This document shows, piece after piece, positions 1 through 7,701 of a DNA stretch of 21,685 nucleotides. The notes under the pieces are model-generated. The model did not search any database, had not been told where the DNA came from, and saw nothing but the letters and a program-made list of their open reading frames with translations. The number at the start of each line of letters is the position of its first letter. Within the stretch, counting starts at the first letter, position 1. Source of the stretch: Chloroflexota bacterium (GTDB lineage Bacteria > Chloroflexota > UBA5177 > JANWHV01). The translations under genes were made by a program, and so were the position numbers. Location: contig JAICHN010000027.1 of assembly GCA_025924845.1 (NCBI GenBank), positions 1-21,685 on the forward strand, read 5' to 3'.

Positions 1-491
1 AAATAGTCTTTCAGGGCCGCCTGTTCCTGAGCACGAAGCGACGTTAAATCGACGATACGGATCCCTTGCTCGGCCAGGGCCGGCGCAATCTCCTTGGTAA
101 AGAGCGCTCGTTGCTCAATGCTGAGCGGCTCACTGGCCAGGCGGAGCGCTTGCAGTTGCTCGCTGACGGTCAGGCCGTCGGGCGCCGCTTCGGTGACGCC
201 GGATTGCAATTGCTCCTTCAGGCCGGAGACGCGGATCATGTAGAATTCGTCGAGATTCGAATTGTAAATGGAGAGGAATTTTACGCGCTCCAGCAGCGGA
301 TGGCGCGGATCGGCGGCCTCTTCCAGAACCCGGCGATTGAACTCGATCCAGCTCAACTCACGGTTAATGTAGAGGTCGGGGCCGCCAAGGTCACAGGGCG
401 CGGGCATAACCGGTGTACCGTCAGGCGTGAGGATGCTCGGGGCAGGGGTACGTGCCGGCGCCGGATCCACTATCGGCCGCGGAATTGCCAT
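1..491 (-). CDS. ppk1: Polyphosphate kinase Ppk1, N-terminal part (runs off the window)
   Basis: Polyphosphate kinase reversibly transfers the gamma-phosphate of ATP to a growing polyphosphate chain and is usually membrane-associated. Only about 163 N-terminal residues lie in the window. After a proline-rich leader of about 40 residues comes the Ppk1 N-domain signature: INRELSWIEFNRRVL, then PLLERVKFLSIYNSNLDEFY and MIRVSGLKEQ, characteristic of the helical N-domain that forms the ATP pocket and dimer interface. The ATG at 491 is preceded by a GGAGGGG ribosome site about 6 nt upstream, which supports this start. The catalytic histidines lie beyond the window edge. The gene is divergent from the membrane protein gene at 609, leaving a shared 117-bp upstream region. 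Confidence 0.93.
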   Translation of the reverse strand, partial: MAIPRPIVDPAPARTPAPSILTPDGTPVMPAPCDLGGPDLYINRELSWIEFNRRVLEEAADPRHPLLERVKFLSIYNSNLDEFYMIRVSGLKEQLQSGVTEAAPDGLTVSEQLQALRLASEPLSIEQRALFTKEIAPALAEQGIRIVDLTSLRAQEQAALKDY

Positions 492-608
492 GAGAAACCC
501 CTCCAAACCCTCCATGGAACGCCCCTACCAATACGCAAGCAGTCCATCGCGCACGTCGCCCAGATCCTCTTGCCTGGAGTACATCCGTGCCGTATCTTTC
601 ACCTTATC

Positions 609-1193
609 ATGATAGCAAGCACGTCGCGCCTCCGCTTTCTGGATGGGGTCTTCGGTGACGGCCGCTGGTCCCTACAGATCCAGTATGTCACGCTCGTCTT
701 CCGCCTGCTCCTGGCGGTGGTGTTTCTGATCGCCGGCGCCAGCAAGATTGCCCATCCCTGGGTATTCGTCCACACGGTCGAGGGCTACAGGATGCTGCCC
801 GGATCGTTGGCGCGGCCCTTCGGGCTGGCCCTCCCCTGGGTTGAGGTGCTCCTTGCCCTCTACCTGCTCGTGGGCCTCTTTACCCGCGTGGCGGCGGTGG
901 TGATGGGCGCCGTGCTGGTGATGTTTTTGTTCGCGCTCGGCGTCCAACTGGCGCACGGCCATACGGGTGATTGTGGGTGCGTGGTGGGGATCACTAATCC
1001 TGTGATCACCGCTTTCGTGGGCGGCAACACGATTGGCGCCTTCGATCTGGTCCGCGACGCCGTCCTGCTCCTGATGGCCGCCACCATCGCTCTCACGCCT
1101 CGTCCCATCCTGGCCGTGGACGCCTTGCTCCGCGCCCGCCGTGAGGCGCTCGATTACGACGACGAGGACCTGGCCGAGGCGCCACTCGCCTGA
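609..1193 (+). CDS. MauE/DoxX-type integral membrane protein
   Basis: The protein has 194 residues and four predicted membrane segments at about residues 28-45, 74-92, 94-114 and 144-165. The pattern of LVFRLLLAVVFLIAGASKI followed by HTVEGYRMLP and LPWVEVLLALYLLVGLF is typical of MauE/DoxX proteins. A DCGC motif (Cys122 and Cys124), after a His-Gly-His stretch at the end of the third segment, matches the conserved cysteines of the MauE branch, which is linked to disulfide handling or electron transfer at the membrane. The acidic C-terminus is presumably cytosolic. The open frame continues upstream to position 66, but that part is antisense to ppk1, so I place the start at the ATG at 609; no clear Shine-Dalgarno supports it. 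The exact role is unknown because no thioredoxin-like partner is adjacent. Confidence 0.8.
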   Translation: MIASTSRLRFLDGVFGDGRWSLQIQYVTLVFRLLLAVVFLIAGASKIAHPWVFVHTVEGYRMLPGSLARPFGLALPWVEVLLALYLLVGLFTRVAAVVMGAVLVMFLFALGVQLAHGHTGDCGCVVGITNPVITAFVGGNTIGAFDLVRDAVLLLMAATIALTPRPILAVDALLRARREALDYDDEDLAEAPLA

Positions 1194-1218
1194 GCCGGTC
1201 TCCGGCTATCTAAATCCT

Positions 1219-2445
1219 TTATTGCCCGGTTCGGGGCGCCTGGCGTCTCAGGATCGGCTTGCCCTCCGTCACCCGCACCAGCAGCACCACCGTGGCCACG
1301 GCCACGACCAGGAAGGCAATGAGCTTTGAGGTGCGGGAGAGTGTGAGATCAATGGCCCCCAGGGCGATACAGATCGCATAAAATGAGAGCACGATCCGCC
1401 GCGTGCTCATGCCACGGTCGAGCAGGCGATGATGGAGGTGCTCGCGGTCGGCGCCGGCGACGCTTTTCCCCTGGGAGGGGCGGCGCACGAACACCCAGGC
1501 GATGTCGAGAATCGGCACGGCCAGAATGAGGAGAGCGGTGCCGATTTTGGCCGGCCCCAGAATGGCGAGCGCACCCAGGGTAAAACCGGCGAATTGCGCT
1601 CCGCAGTCGCCCATGAAGATACGGGCAGGGGGCCAGTTGAACACCAGAAACCCGATCAGCGCCGCGGCCAGAAGGAGTGCCGGCAGCACGAGCACCTCGC
1701 TCCCCACCAGGGGACCGGATCCCTGGTCGTGGATGCGCCCGCTCCAGATAGCGAGAAGGATGGCGGCGATCGCCGTCACGCCGCCTGCCAGCCCATCCAG
1801 GCCATCCAGGAAGTTGACCGTGTTCATCATGCCCACGATCCAGAACAGGGTAAAGCCGATCGCCACGGGCGGCGCCAGAAGGATTTGCAAATGTTTTTCC
1901 GGATGGGCATAAAAAAAGTGGTTGGCCAGCGGATTGGAGATGCCCCGTACGGGGGCCAGACCGCCGATCAGCGCGGTCGCCGCCGCCGCGATCTGACCCA
2001 CAAAGTGGACGGCCGGACGGAGATCGAAGATGTCGTCGAGCACGCCGACGGCCACGGCTACGGCGCCGCCCAGGAGCAGCCCGTGCAGTTGGAACATGAG
2101 ATGCCCGGCATCGATGGAAACGCCGCTCAACGCGTCGCGCCGGCTGCCCGCCAGCGGCTCCAGGACGATCATGCCGATCGTGAAGGCCAGGTAAAAGGCC
2201 ACGCCGCCCAGCAACGGCACCCGATCGCGCCGCGTATCGCGATCGCGATCGCCCGGCGAGAGGATGCCGGCGCGGCGGGACAGGGCGCCCAGCAGCGGCG
2301 TAAGGGCCAGGGCGAGCGTGAAAACGGCGGCGGCCGCTACGGTCAGTTGCAGCCAAATGTGCGCGGCGCCAAAGGCGCGATACAGCAGATCCACCCGCCT
2401 CGTCTTTCCCCAGGCCCGGGAGCATGGGCCGGCGCCGGGGAGCAT
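1219..2445 (-). CDS. WecA/TagO/MraY-family polyprenyl-phosphate sugar-1-phosphate transferase
   Basis: The protein belongs to glycosyltransferase family 4: polytopic membrane enzymes that move an N-acetylhexosamine-1-phosphate from UDP-sugar onto undecaprenyl phosphate, the first step of teichoic-acid, O-antigen or other surface glycan assembly. Signature motifs are in order: VLDDIFDLRP (paired Asp137-Asp138, Mg2+ site), NFLDGLDGLAGG from residue 211, RIFMGDCGAQ from about 275, and HLHHRLL at 336-342, the His-rich loop typical of WecA/TagO rather than MraY. Length (408 aa) and about ten hydrophobic segments fit the family. The ATG at 2445 has a strong upstream GGAGAGGGG, so I prefer it to a GTG at 2394. 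It converges with the gene ending at 1193, leaving only 25 bp. No neighbouring glycan genes identify the acceptor pathway. Confidence 0.88.
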   Translation of the reverse strand: MLPGAGPCSRAWGKTRRVDLLYRAFGAAHIWLQLTVAAAAVFTLALALTPLLGALSRRAGILSPGDRDRDTRRDRVPLLGGVAFYLAFTIGMIVLEPLAGSRRDALSGVSIDAGHLMFQLHGLLLGGAVAVAVGVLDDIFDLRPAVHFVGQIAAAATALIGGLAPVRGISNPLANHFFYAHPEKHLQILLAPPVAIGFTLFWIVGMMNTVNFLDGLDGLAGGVTAIAAILLAIWSGRIHDQGSGPLVGSEVLVLPALLLAAALIGFLVFNWPPARIFMGDCGAQFAGFTLGALAILGPAKIGTALLILAVPILDIAWVFVRRPSQGKSVAGADREHLHHRLLDRGMSTRRIVLSFYAICIALGAIDLTLSRTSKLIAFLVVAVATVVLLVRVTEGKPILRRQAPRTGQ

Positions 2446-2488
2446 CGTTCGCCCCCTCTCCGCGCCGATCTTACCCCAATTGCCTTAT

Positions 2489-2518
2489 TTGACACCACTG
2501 AAAGGCTGTGCATATCAT
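2489..2518 (+). promoter_or_regulatory. Sigma-70-type promoter upstream of tRNA-Leu
   Basis: A perfect TTGACA -35 box at 2489-2494 is followed after 18 bp by TATCAT at 2513-2518 (5 of 6 matches to the -10 consensus). Transcription would begin near 2525 and run through the tRNA at 2588 and possibly into tig. A second TATACG/TATACC-rich stretch at 2568-2580 could be an alternative -10 nearer the tRNA but has no good -35 box. Confidence 0.65.
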
Positions 2519-2587
2519 GGGACAAGGGCGAGAGCCTACCTCACGCTTCTCTTCAGCCCGGGCATCGTATACGCTATACCATGGTTG

Positions 2588-2669
2588 GGGGAAGTGTCGG
2601 AATTGGCAGACGGGCATGACTTAGGATCATGTGCAGCAATGCGTGAGGGTTCGAGTCCCTCCTTCCCCA
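2588..2669 (+). tRNA. tRNA-Leu (anticodon UAG)
   Basis: This is a class II tRNA reading CUN leucine codons. The acceptor stem GGGGAAG (2588-2594) pairs perfectly with CTTCCCC (2662-2668), followed by discriminator A at 2669, as expected for leucine tRNAs. The anticodon stem CATGA/TCATG encloses loop CTTAGGA with anticodon TAG at 2622-2624. A long variable arm with a GCA/TGC stem follows (about 2632-2644), then the T arm GAGGG-TTCGAGT-CCCTC. The D loop contains the usual AATTGGCAGA. The 3' CCA is not encoded; the genome reads CCG after the discriminator, so CCA must be added by nucleotidyltransferase. Confidence 0.96.
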
Positions 2670-2729
2670 CCGCCGTTCCCCGGATGTGACGTTTTTCCCC
2701 GGTAGTTTTGTTAGTAAGGTCGGTCGCCC

Positions 2730-4190
2730 GTGAGGGTTGAAGTTGAGCATCTCCCCCAGAGCCAGGTACAGCTCCAGATAGAAATTGATCCCGAAATGCT
2801 GAGCGGGGCCATGGACAAGGCCTACCAGCGACTGGCCGGACGCTACCGCGTCCCCGGTTTCCGTCCCGGCAAGGCACCCCGCGCCGTCCTGGAGCGTGCC
2901 ATTGGCCCCGAGACGCTCCTCAGCGAGGCGACGGACATTTGCATGAATGATGCCTACGCCAGGGTGCTGAAGGACTATGATCTCCATCCGCTGGGCCAAC
3001 CCGAAGTGGAATCGCCCAATCCGGATGAGACGGATCCGGATAAGCCGCTAACCTTTACCGCCAAGGTGTATGTGCGCCCCCACGCGGAGGTGGGCGATTA
3101 TCGCTCCCTGCGCATTGCCCCCCAAATCCCCGAGGTGTCGACCGAGGAGGTCGATAACGTGCTGCGGCGCGCACTCGAGCAGCAGGCTCCCTGGGAGCCT
3201 GTCGAGGAAGGACCGGCCCAGCCCGGAGATCTGACTACGTTGCGCCTCGTGGCCTCCGTGGAGGACGAGACGCTCGTCGATCAGGACTCGTGGGAGTATA
3301 GGCTTTCTGCCGAAGAATCGCCCGATCTGCCCATCCCCGGCCTCTCCGATCTGGTGATCGGTATGCAGGCCGGCGAGATCAAGGATGCCACGCTCGATCT
3401 GGGGGCGGATTATACCCCCGCCGAGTATGCCGGTAAGCAGATGACCGTCCATATCGAGGTGCTCCGTATCGATCGCAAGACGGTACAGGAGCTGGATGAT
3501 GCGTTCGCTCAGACCTTCGGCAACTACGATACGCTTGAGGAACTCCGTACTACCCTCAAGCAATCCATGGAAACCCAGGCGCGCAATCAGGCCATGGATG
3601 CTTATGTCGAGGATGTGGTACGGCAAGTGGTCGATCTGTCCCCGGTGGAAGCACCCCCGCCCCTGATCGAGCAGGAGTTGGATGAGATGATGCATCGGCT
3701 CCAGGAAAACGTGGAGCACGAGCGTCGGATCTCCATGGACAGTTATCTGCGCGTGGTCGGGAAGACCCTCGAGGAACTCCGCGAGGAAGCACGGCCCACC
3801 GCCGAGCAGCGGGTGCGCGCCGATCTGGTCCTCGAAGCCGTCGCCGACGCCGAGCAGGTGGAAGTGCCGGAGGCGGAGGTTGAGGCCCAGGTCCGCCAGG
3901 TTGCCTCGTCGGCTACGCTCAGCAGCAAAGAGAAGCGGCGACTGCTTACCTCCGAGGAGTTGCGGCGGCGTATCACCCGCCGACTCCGCAAGAGCTACAC
4001 CATCAATCAGTTACTTGAATTGACCAAGACGCCGTCGGACGAGACCACCGCCGACGGCACCGGATCGGCAGCCGAGGAAAGCGCGCCCGAGCGTGACGCC
4101 TCCGCGACCCAATCCGCGCTGCCGGTCGAGGACGCGGTGCCCGTCGGCGTGGAGACGCCGACGGATCAGCACACTGAAGAGGAGAACTAA
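2730..4190 (+). CDS. tig: Trigger factor, ribosome-associated chaperone
   Basis: Trigger factor binds ribosomal protein L23 at the exit tunnel, shields nascent chains and has peptidyl-prolyl isomerase activity. The N-terminal ribosome-binding domain carries the diagnostic [13 protein letters not shown] signature (about residues 43-56), the loop that contacts L23. A degenerate FKBP-type domain follows at about 150-245 (from [12 protein letters not shown] to the IEVLRI strand), then the helical chaperone arms. The GTG start at 2730 gives the standard MRVEVEHL beginning. At 486 residues it is slightly longer than usual because of a roughly 50-residue acidic Ser/Thr/Glu-rich C-terminal tail, probably disordered. 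It is first in an operon with clpP (2-bp gap) and clpX, a widely conserved order. Confidence 0.95.
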   Translation: MRVEVEHLPQSQVQLQIEIDPEMLSGAMDKAYQRLAGRYRVPGFRPGKAPRAVLERAIGPETLLSEATDICMNDAYARVLKDYDLHPLGQPEVESPNPDETDPDKPLTFTAKVYVRPHAEVGDYRSLRIAPQIPEVSTEEVDNVLRRALEQQAPWEPVEEGPAQPGDLTTLRLVASVEDETLVDQDSWEYRLSAEESPDLPIPGLSDLVIGMQAGEIKDATLDLGADYTPAEYAGKQMTVHIEVLRIDRKTVQELDDAFAQTFGNYDTLEELRTTLKQSMETQARNQAMDAYVEDVVRQVVDLSPVEAPPPLIEQELDEMMHRLQENVEHERRISMDSYLRVVGKTLEELREEARPTAEQRVRADLVLEAVADAEQVEVPEAEVEAQVRQVASSATLSSKEKRRLLTSEELRRRITRRLRKSYTINQLLELTKTPSDETTADGTGSAAEESAPERDASATQSALPVEDAVPVGVETPTDQHTEEEN

Positions 4191-4192
4191 CC

Positions 4193-4798
4193 ATGGGCCT
4201 GGTACCGATGGTCGTCGAGTCCACCAATCGAGGCGAACGGGCCTACGATATCTTTTCGCGCATGCTCAAGGATCGGATTATCTTCATTACCACGCCGATC
4301 GAGCCTCAGATGGCCAGCCTTGTCGTGGCCCAGCTGCTGTTCCTGCAAAGCGAAGATGCCGAACGCGACATCAGCATGTATATCAGCAGCCCCGGTGGTC
4401 ACGTTACCGCCGGTCTGGCCATCTACGACACCATGCAGCAGATCAAGCCTGACGTCGCTACCTACTGCATGGGAATGTGCGCCAGCATGGCCTCCGTCCT
4501 CCTCGCCGCCGGCGCCAAGGGGAAGCGCTACGCACTGCCCAATTCGGAGATTATGATTCATCAGGGCAGCGCGGGCTTCCAGGGCGCCACGCCCGACATT
4601 GAAGTGCAGTCGCGCTGGATTCTGCGCTCAGTGCGCCGCTTGAATCAGATTCTGGCCCATCATTGTGGGCAGACCTACGAAACGATCAATCATGACACTC
4701 AGCGTGACTTCTTTATGACCGCCAAGGAAGCCAAAGAGTACGGTATAGTGGACGAAGTGCTCGTCAATGCCGATTTTCCGGAGCTCGCGGAGGACTAA
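4193..4798 (+). CDS. clpP: ATP-dependent Clp protease proteolytic subunit ClpP
   Basis: ClpP is the serine peptidase that forms a double-heptamer barrel and degrades substrates unfolded and fed in by ClpX. The catalytic triad is recognisable as Ser98 (in MCASMAS), His123 (in IMIHQ) and Asp172 (in TQRDFF). The oxyanion-loop sequence [10 protein letters not shown] and the family hallmark NSEIMIHQ are present. At 201 residues it has normal length. The start ATG at 4193 has a GAGGAGA ribosome site inside the end of tig, implying coupled translation. Odd detail: Cys92 and Cys96 sit just before the nucleophile where most ClpPs have small residues such as Ala, so the local sequence is somewhat unusual, but no catalytic residue is missing. 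Confidence 0.96.
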   Translation: MGLVPMVVESTNRGERAYDIFSRMLKDRIIFITTPIEPQMASLVVAQLLFLQSEDAERDISMYISSPGGHVTAGLAIYDTMQQIKPDVATYCMGMCASMASVLLAAGAKGKRYALPNSEIMIHQGSAGFQGATPDIEVQSRWILRSVRRLNQILAHHCGQTYETINHDTQRDFFMTAKEAKEYGIVDEVLVNADFPELAED

Positions 4799-4803
4799 GC
4801 GCC

Positions 4804-6090
4804 ATGGCCAACACGAAGCCGCCCCGCGTCCAGTATCGCTGCTCGTTCTGCGGCAAAAGCCAGGAGCAAGTCCACCGGCTTATCGCGGGGCCCGGCGGTG
4901 TTTATATCTGTGACGAGTGTATCGACCTCTGTCGCGAGATTATCGAGGAGGAGCAGGCGAACGCGCCCAAGCAAAAGCTCCCCATCACCAAGATCCCACC
5001 GCCCAAACGCATCTTCGAGCAACTCAATCAATATGTGGTTGGGCAAAACCGCGCCAAGCGGGTGCTCTCCGTCGCCGTCTATAACCACTACAAGCGCGTG
5101 GCGGCCGGCATGCAAATCGACGATGTGGAACTGGGCAAGAGTAATATCCTCCTGGTCGGTCCTACCGGCTGCGGCAAGACTTTGCTGGCTCAGACGCTGG
5201 CCCGCATCCTCGACGTGCCGTTTTGCATCGCCGACGCCACCGCCCTCACCGAGGCCGGCTATGTGGGCGAGGACGTGGAGAATATCCTCCTCCGTTTGAT
5301 CCAGGCCGCCGATTTCGATATTCCGCGCGCCGAGAAGGGCATCGTCTATATCGACGAGATCGATAAGATTTCGCGCAAGTCCGATAATCCCTCGATCACG
5401 CGCGACGTTTCCGGAGAAGGCGTACAGCAGGCCCTGCTCAAGATTATTGAAGGCACCGTGGCCAACGTGCCGCCCCAGGGTGGCCGGAAGCACCCCCATC
5501 AAGACTTCATCCAGATTAACACCTCCAACATTCTCTTCCTCTGCGGCGGAGCGTTCGAGGGCCTGGAGAAGATTATCGATTCACGGGTCAACAAACATCG
5601 CCGGCTCGGCTTCCGCGCTCCCGAAAACACCGAGGAGATCTCGCCCGCCCAGCGTCACGTGATCCCCGAGGATCTGCTGGCCTACGGCCTGATCCCCGAG
5701 TTCGTCGGCCGCCTTCCGGTGGCCGTCATGCTGGAGGCGCTGGACGAGGATACCCTGGTCAAGATCATGACCGAGCCCAAGAACGCCATCGTCAAGCAAT
5801 ACAAGAAGTTCTTCGACCTCGATAAAGTGGAACTTGTATTCACCCAGGAGGCGATTCGCGCCACCGCTCGCGAGGCGCTCAAGCACAAGACCGGCGCCCG
5901 CGGCCTCCGCACCATCGTGGAGGAAGTGCTGCTCGACGTGATGTATGAGATTCCATCGCGTCAGGACATCCGCCGCTGCAAGATCACCGAGAAGGTTATC
6001 CTCAAAGAGGAGACGCCTACTCTGGAGCCGATTCGTTTGCCCTCGCGCGGCGACGACGAGGAACTGCTTGTCCAGGACGAGCCGGCCTGA
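4804..6090 (+). CDS. clpX: ClpX, AAA+ unfoldase of the ClpXP protease
   Basis: ClpX recognises degradation tags, unfolds proteins using ATP and threads them into ClpP. The N-terminal C4 zinc-binding domain has Cys13/Cys16 and Cys36/Cys39 (RCSFCGK and [10 protein letters not shown]). The AAA+ module has Walker A GPTGCGKT at 119-126 (Lys125), the pore loop GYVGED, Walker B VYIDEIDK (Asp184, Glu185), the GGRKHP RKH loop and the sensor-2 segment GARGLRTI near 364. Length (428 aa) is typical. It follows clpP by 5 bp with GGAGG upstream, so the two are cotranscribed. A strong terminator at 6111 ends the unit. The only small oddity is Cys for the usual Ser in the P-loop. Confidence 0.97.
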   Translation: MANTKPPRVQYRCSFCGKSQEQVHRLIAGPGGVYICDECIDLCREIIEEEQANAPKQKLPITKIPPPKRIFEQLNQYVVGQNRAKRVLSVAVYNHYKRVAAGMQIDDVELGKSNILLVGPTGCGKTLLAQTLARILDVPFCIADATALTEAGYVGEDVENILLRLIQAADFDIPRAEKGIVYIDEIDKISRKSDNPSITRDVSGEGVQQALLKIIEGTVANVPPQGGRKHPHQDFIQINTSNILFLCGGAFEGLEKIIDSRVNKHRRLGFRAPENTEEISPAQRHVIPEDLLAYGLIPEFVGRLPVAVMLEALDEDTLVKIMTEPKNAIVKQYKKFFDLDKVELVFTQEAIRATAREALKHKTGARGLRTIVEEVLLDVMYEIPSRQDIRRCKITEKVILKEETPTLEPIRLPSRGDDEELLVQDEPA

Positions 6091-6110
6091 TTCCGTTTTT
6101 GCTAAGCAAG

Positions 6111-6141
6111 AGCCTCCCCTGGTCCGCCAGGGGAGGCTTTT
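6111..6141 (+). terminator. Rho-independent terminator after clpX
   Basis: A perfect 12-bp stem (AGCCTCCCCTGG at 6111-6122 with CCAGGGGAGGCT at 6127-6138) encloses a 4-base loop TCCG and ends in TTTTCC. It lies 20 bp past the clpX stop and is the clearest intrinsic terminator in the window. Confidence 0.9.
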
Positions 6142-6219
6142 CCTTTGCCCCTTGCCCAGGGGTGTATAACGAACGTAGGAACGGTGATTCCTCACTTGTA
6201 GTGTGAAAGGATCCGCAAG

Positions 6220-6684
6220 ATGGCGAACCGTAGGCGGCTGCTCCGCCTGGCCGGGACATTGGCGCCCATGCTCATCACCCTGCTCGGCCCTCTGGGCGGC
6301 GCGGCACGGGCCCAGCATGACGCGGTCGGCTCGTGCCTGGGCAAGGTAAAGGTCAGCCCCAACCCCGTGCATGTAGGTGCCTGGCTTACCGTGACCGGCT
6401 CGCACTTCTCGTGCAAAGACATGGCCAACGTGGTATATCCGGTGGTGGCGGTGATTATTTTCCAGCCCAAGCACGGCTTCGCGATTTATAATCCTCACGT
6501 GCATCACGGCAGCTACACGGTGCATGTGCGCTTCCCGGCCAAGCTGATGAACGTGGGAGCGATCAGCGGGAAGCCGGCTAAGTCCGTGGCCGCCCGTCCC
6601 GGCCGGTACTATGTTGATGTGCGGCCCTCCGACGTATCGGTGGATCCCTCGGTGGCGCTGGCCCACTTCACGGTAAAGAGCTAA
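6220..6684 (+). CDS. Small exported protein with Ig-like beta-sandwich start, unknown function
   Basis: The protein has 154 residues with an N-terminal signal peptide: an Arg-rich start MANRRRLLRL, a hydrophobic core, and a likely cleavage after ARA (residue 31). The mature part opens with KVKVSPNPVHVGAWLTVTG, which resembles the first strands of bacterial Ig-like (IPT/TIG-type) extracellular domains. Only two cysteines, Cys39 and Cys65, occur in the mature chain and could form one disulfide. The rest is rich in beta-branched and aromatic residues and His (PHVHHGSY). The ATG at 6220 has a GAAAGGA ribosome site 8-9 nt upstream. A TATAAC at 6165-6170 is a possible -10 box but lacks a well-spaced -35. 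I do not recognise the family. Confidence 0.75.
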   Translation: MANRRRLLRLAGTLAPMLITLLGPLGGAARAQHDAVGSCLGKVKVSPNPVHVGAWLTVTGSHFSCKDMANVVYPVVAVIIFQPKHGFAIYNPHVHHGSYTVHVRFPAKLMNVGAISGKPAKSVAARPGRYYVDVRPSDVSVDPSVALAHFTVKS

Positions 6685-6692
6685 AGAAGGGT

Positions 6693-6719
6693 ATTCGCCG
6701 GCGTCTCGCGCCGGCGAAT
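6693..6719 (+). other. Perfect 11-bp hairpin between the exported protein and the EVE gene
   Basis: ATTCGCCGGCG (6693-6703) and CGCCGGCGAAT (6709-6719) are exact reverse complements around a 5-base loop TCTCG. No T-run follows; instead the AAGGAG ribosome site of the next gene begins immediately. It could be an mRNA processing or stabilising element, a translation-control hairpin, or a Rho-aided terminator. Confidence 0.7.
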
Positions 6720-6733
6720 GAGAAGGAGTAACC

Positions 6734-7135
6734 ATGGCCCTGTTTCTGGCCAAGACGGATCCGGAGACCTACTCGATCGATGATCTGGAGCGAGACGGCA
6801 CGACGGTCTGGGACGGCGTGCATAGTCCGGCTGCTCTGCAGGCGATCAAGGCCATGGCGCCCGGCGATCGGGTGCTGATCTATCACAGCCAGGGTCAGGC
6901 CAAGATCCTGGGTCTGGCCGAGGTCACCTCCACGCCCAGGCCCGACCCCAATGACGCCAAGAGCTGGGTAGTGGACCTGCGCTTCGTCAAGCGTCTGACC
7001 ACGCCGGTCACCCTGCAAGAGATCAAGGCCACCCACCAATTCGACGATTGGGCTCTGGTCCGTCAAGGCCGCCTCTCCACGATGGGCGTTCCGGATAGCT
7101 TTGGCGAGTGGCTGAGGGAGCGCGGGGTTCTGTGA
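6734..7135 (+). CDS. EVE domain (PUA-like) protein
   Basis: The protein has 133 residues and is almost entirely one EVE domain, a PUA/YTH-related fold that binds modified nucleobases. Landmarks are the start ALFLAKTDPETYSIDDLE, the TVWDGVHSPAALQAIKAM segment (the conserved W-x-G-V signature), PGDRVLIYHSQGQAKILGLA, and the closing strand VDLRF followed by the LxEIKA helix. EVE proteins often sit beside defence or DNA-modification genes, which fits the toxin/defence remnants that begin 30 bp downstream. The ATG at 6734 has an AAGGAG site 6-7 nt upstream. The ligand cannot be told from sequence. Confidence 0.88.
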   Translation: MALFLAKTDPETYSIDDLERDGTTVWDGVHSPAALQAIKAMAPGDRVLIYHSQGQAKILGLAEVTSTPRPDPNDAKSWVVDLRFVKRLTTPVTLQEIKATHQFDDWALVRQGRLSTMGVPDSFGEWLRERGVL

Positions 7136-7168
7136 GAATAGTATCTTTTTCGTGAGAGGCGGCAAGCC

Positions 7169-7430
7169 ATGCCGGATGATGTGCATGCATGAGCAGTATG
7201 AGATACCGGCACAAACAACGGGGCGTACGCGCAACGACCTAATGGTGGAGGCGCTGCGCCGCGCGGCCGAGCAGCAGCTTCACGAGCTTGCCCTGATCCA
7301 GGAGGGGCTATCCCAATCCCGCGCCGGGCTGGGTATCCCGATCGAGGCTGTAGTGGCGCGGTTCAAGGCCGAAGGCATACTGCCGGCCGACTTTGCGCTT
7401 TGGACGAACACGGATCGAACCGGCGCGTGA
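7169..7430 (+). pseudogene. Ribbon-helix-helix antitoxin-like gene, frameshifted by a 4-bp duplication
   Basis: The segment TGRTRNDLMVEALRRAAEQQ is a classic CopG-type ribbon-helix-helix helix pair. It is followed by IQEGLSQSRAGLGIPIEA and VARFKAEGIL, typical of small antitoxins. The expected beginning, MPDDVH, is present at ATG 7169 behind a GAGAGG site, but that frame ends at TGA 7190-7192. The continuing frame starts at EQYEIPAQ. The break coincides with GCATGCAT (two copies of a tetranucleotide); removing one copy joins MPDDVH directly to EQYEIP. A shortened product from ATG 7185 is conceivable but would lack the DNA-binding strand. The frame ends at 7430 with a GTGA overlap, but no toxin follows. 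An intact gene using the later start is the alternative. Confidence 0.6.
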
Positions 7431-7523
7431 GGGTTGTCACCATGCCCGCCGCGCAAGACGACCGGCGCGCCTCGTACGCCCACATGATACGCTGGAACCG
7501 TGAAAACAGGGAGGAGCAGCGGC

Positions 7524-7633
7524 ATGAGTCTACCGGTCTCCCGATGGGTAAGTCCCCACGAATACTAGGATTGAGCCTCGACTTCTCCACCATCTACGAG
7601 GACGTGGACTGGAGCATGGCTCCTGGGAGGTGA
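7524..7633 (+). pseudogene. Remnant of a Uma2-family endonuclease gene, central part deleted
   Basis: A strong GGGAGGAG ribosome site precedes ATG 7524, which encodes MSLPVSRWVSPHEY and then a stop at 7566-7568. This peptide looks like the N-terminus of Uma2 (DUF820) proteins, which characteristically begin with a Thr/Ser-Pro-Glu-Glu-Tyr type motif. About 10 bp later, in another frame, the sequence LSLDFSTIYEDVDW ends at TGA 7631-7633 and resembles the Uma2 C-terminal strand and tail. The roughly 150 central residues, including the nuclease core, are missing. I read this as an internal deletion leaving both ends of the gene. Both ends are short, so the assignment is tentative. Confidence 0.5.
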
Positions 7634-7701
7634 CTGATTCTCGCATCATGCGCCGGACGAAATCCGCGATTCTTGATGCCGACCATGAATCGGTTTAGCT
7701 G

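Noticed and set aside
66..608. Upstream extension of the MauE/DoxX open frame
   Set aside because: It is antisense to clear Ppk1 coding sequence and the translated part is low in family signal; the real start is taken as 609.
1429..2619. Long plus-strand frame opposite the WecA-like gene
   Set aside because: Composition rich in Arg, Gln and His, no domain, fully antisense to a gene with four conserved family motifs.
5581..6753. Long minus-strand frame opposite clpX and the exported protein
   Set aside because: Antisense shadow over confirmed clpX and a terminator; no domain or ribosome site.
7427..7633. A separate toxin gene starting at the GTGA overlap after the RHH antitoxin
   Set aside because: The product has no PIN, RelE or other toxin motif; its second half is the Uma2 tail and the first half is non-coding leader.
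7650..7696. GATTCTTG/CATGAATC inverted repeat as a terminator between convergent Uma2 loci
   Set aside because: Only 7 of 8 positions pair and no T-run follows, so it is too weak to call.
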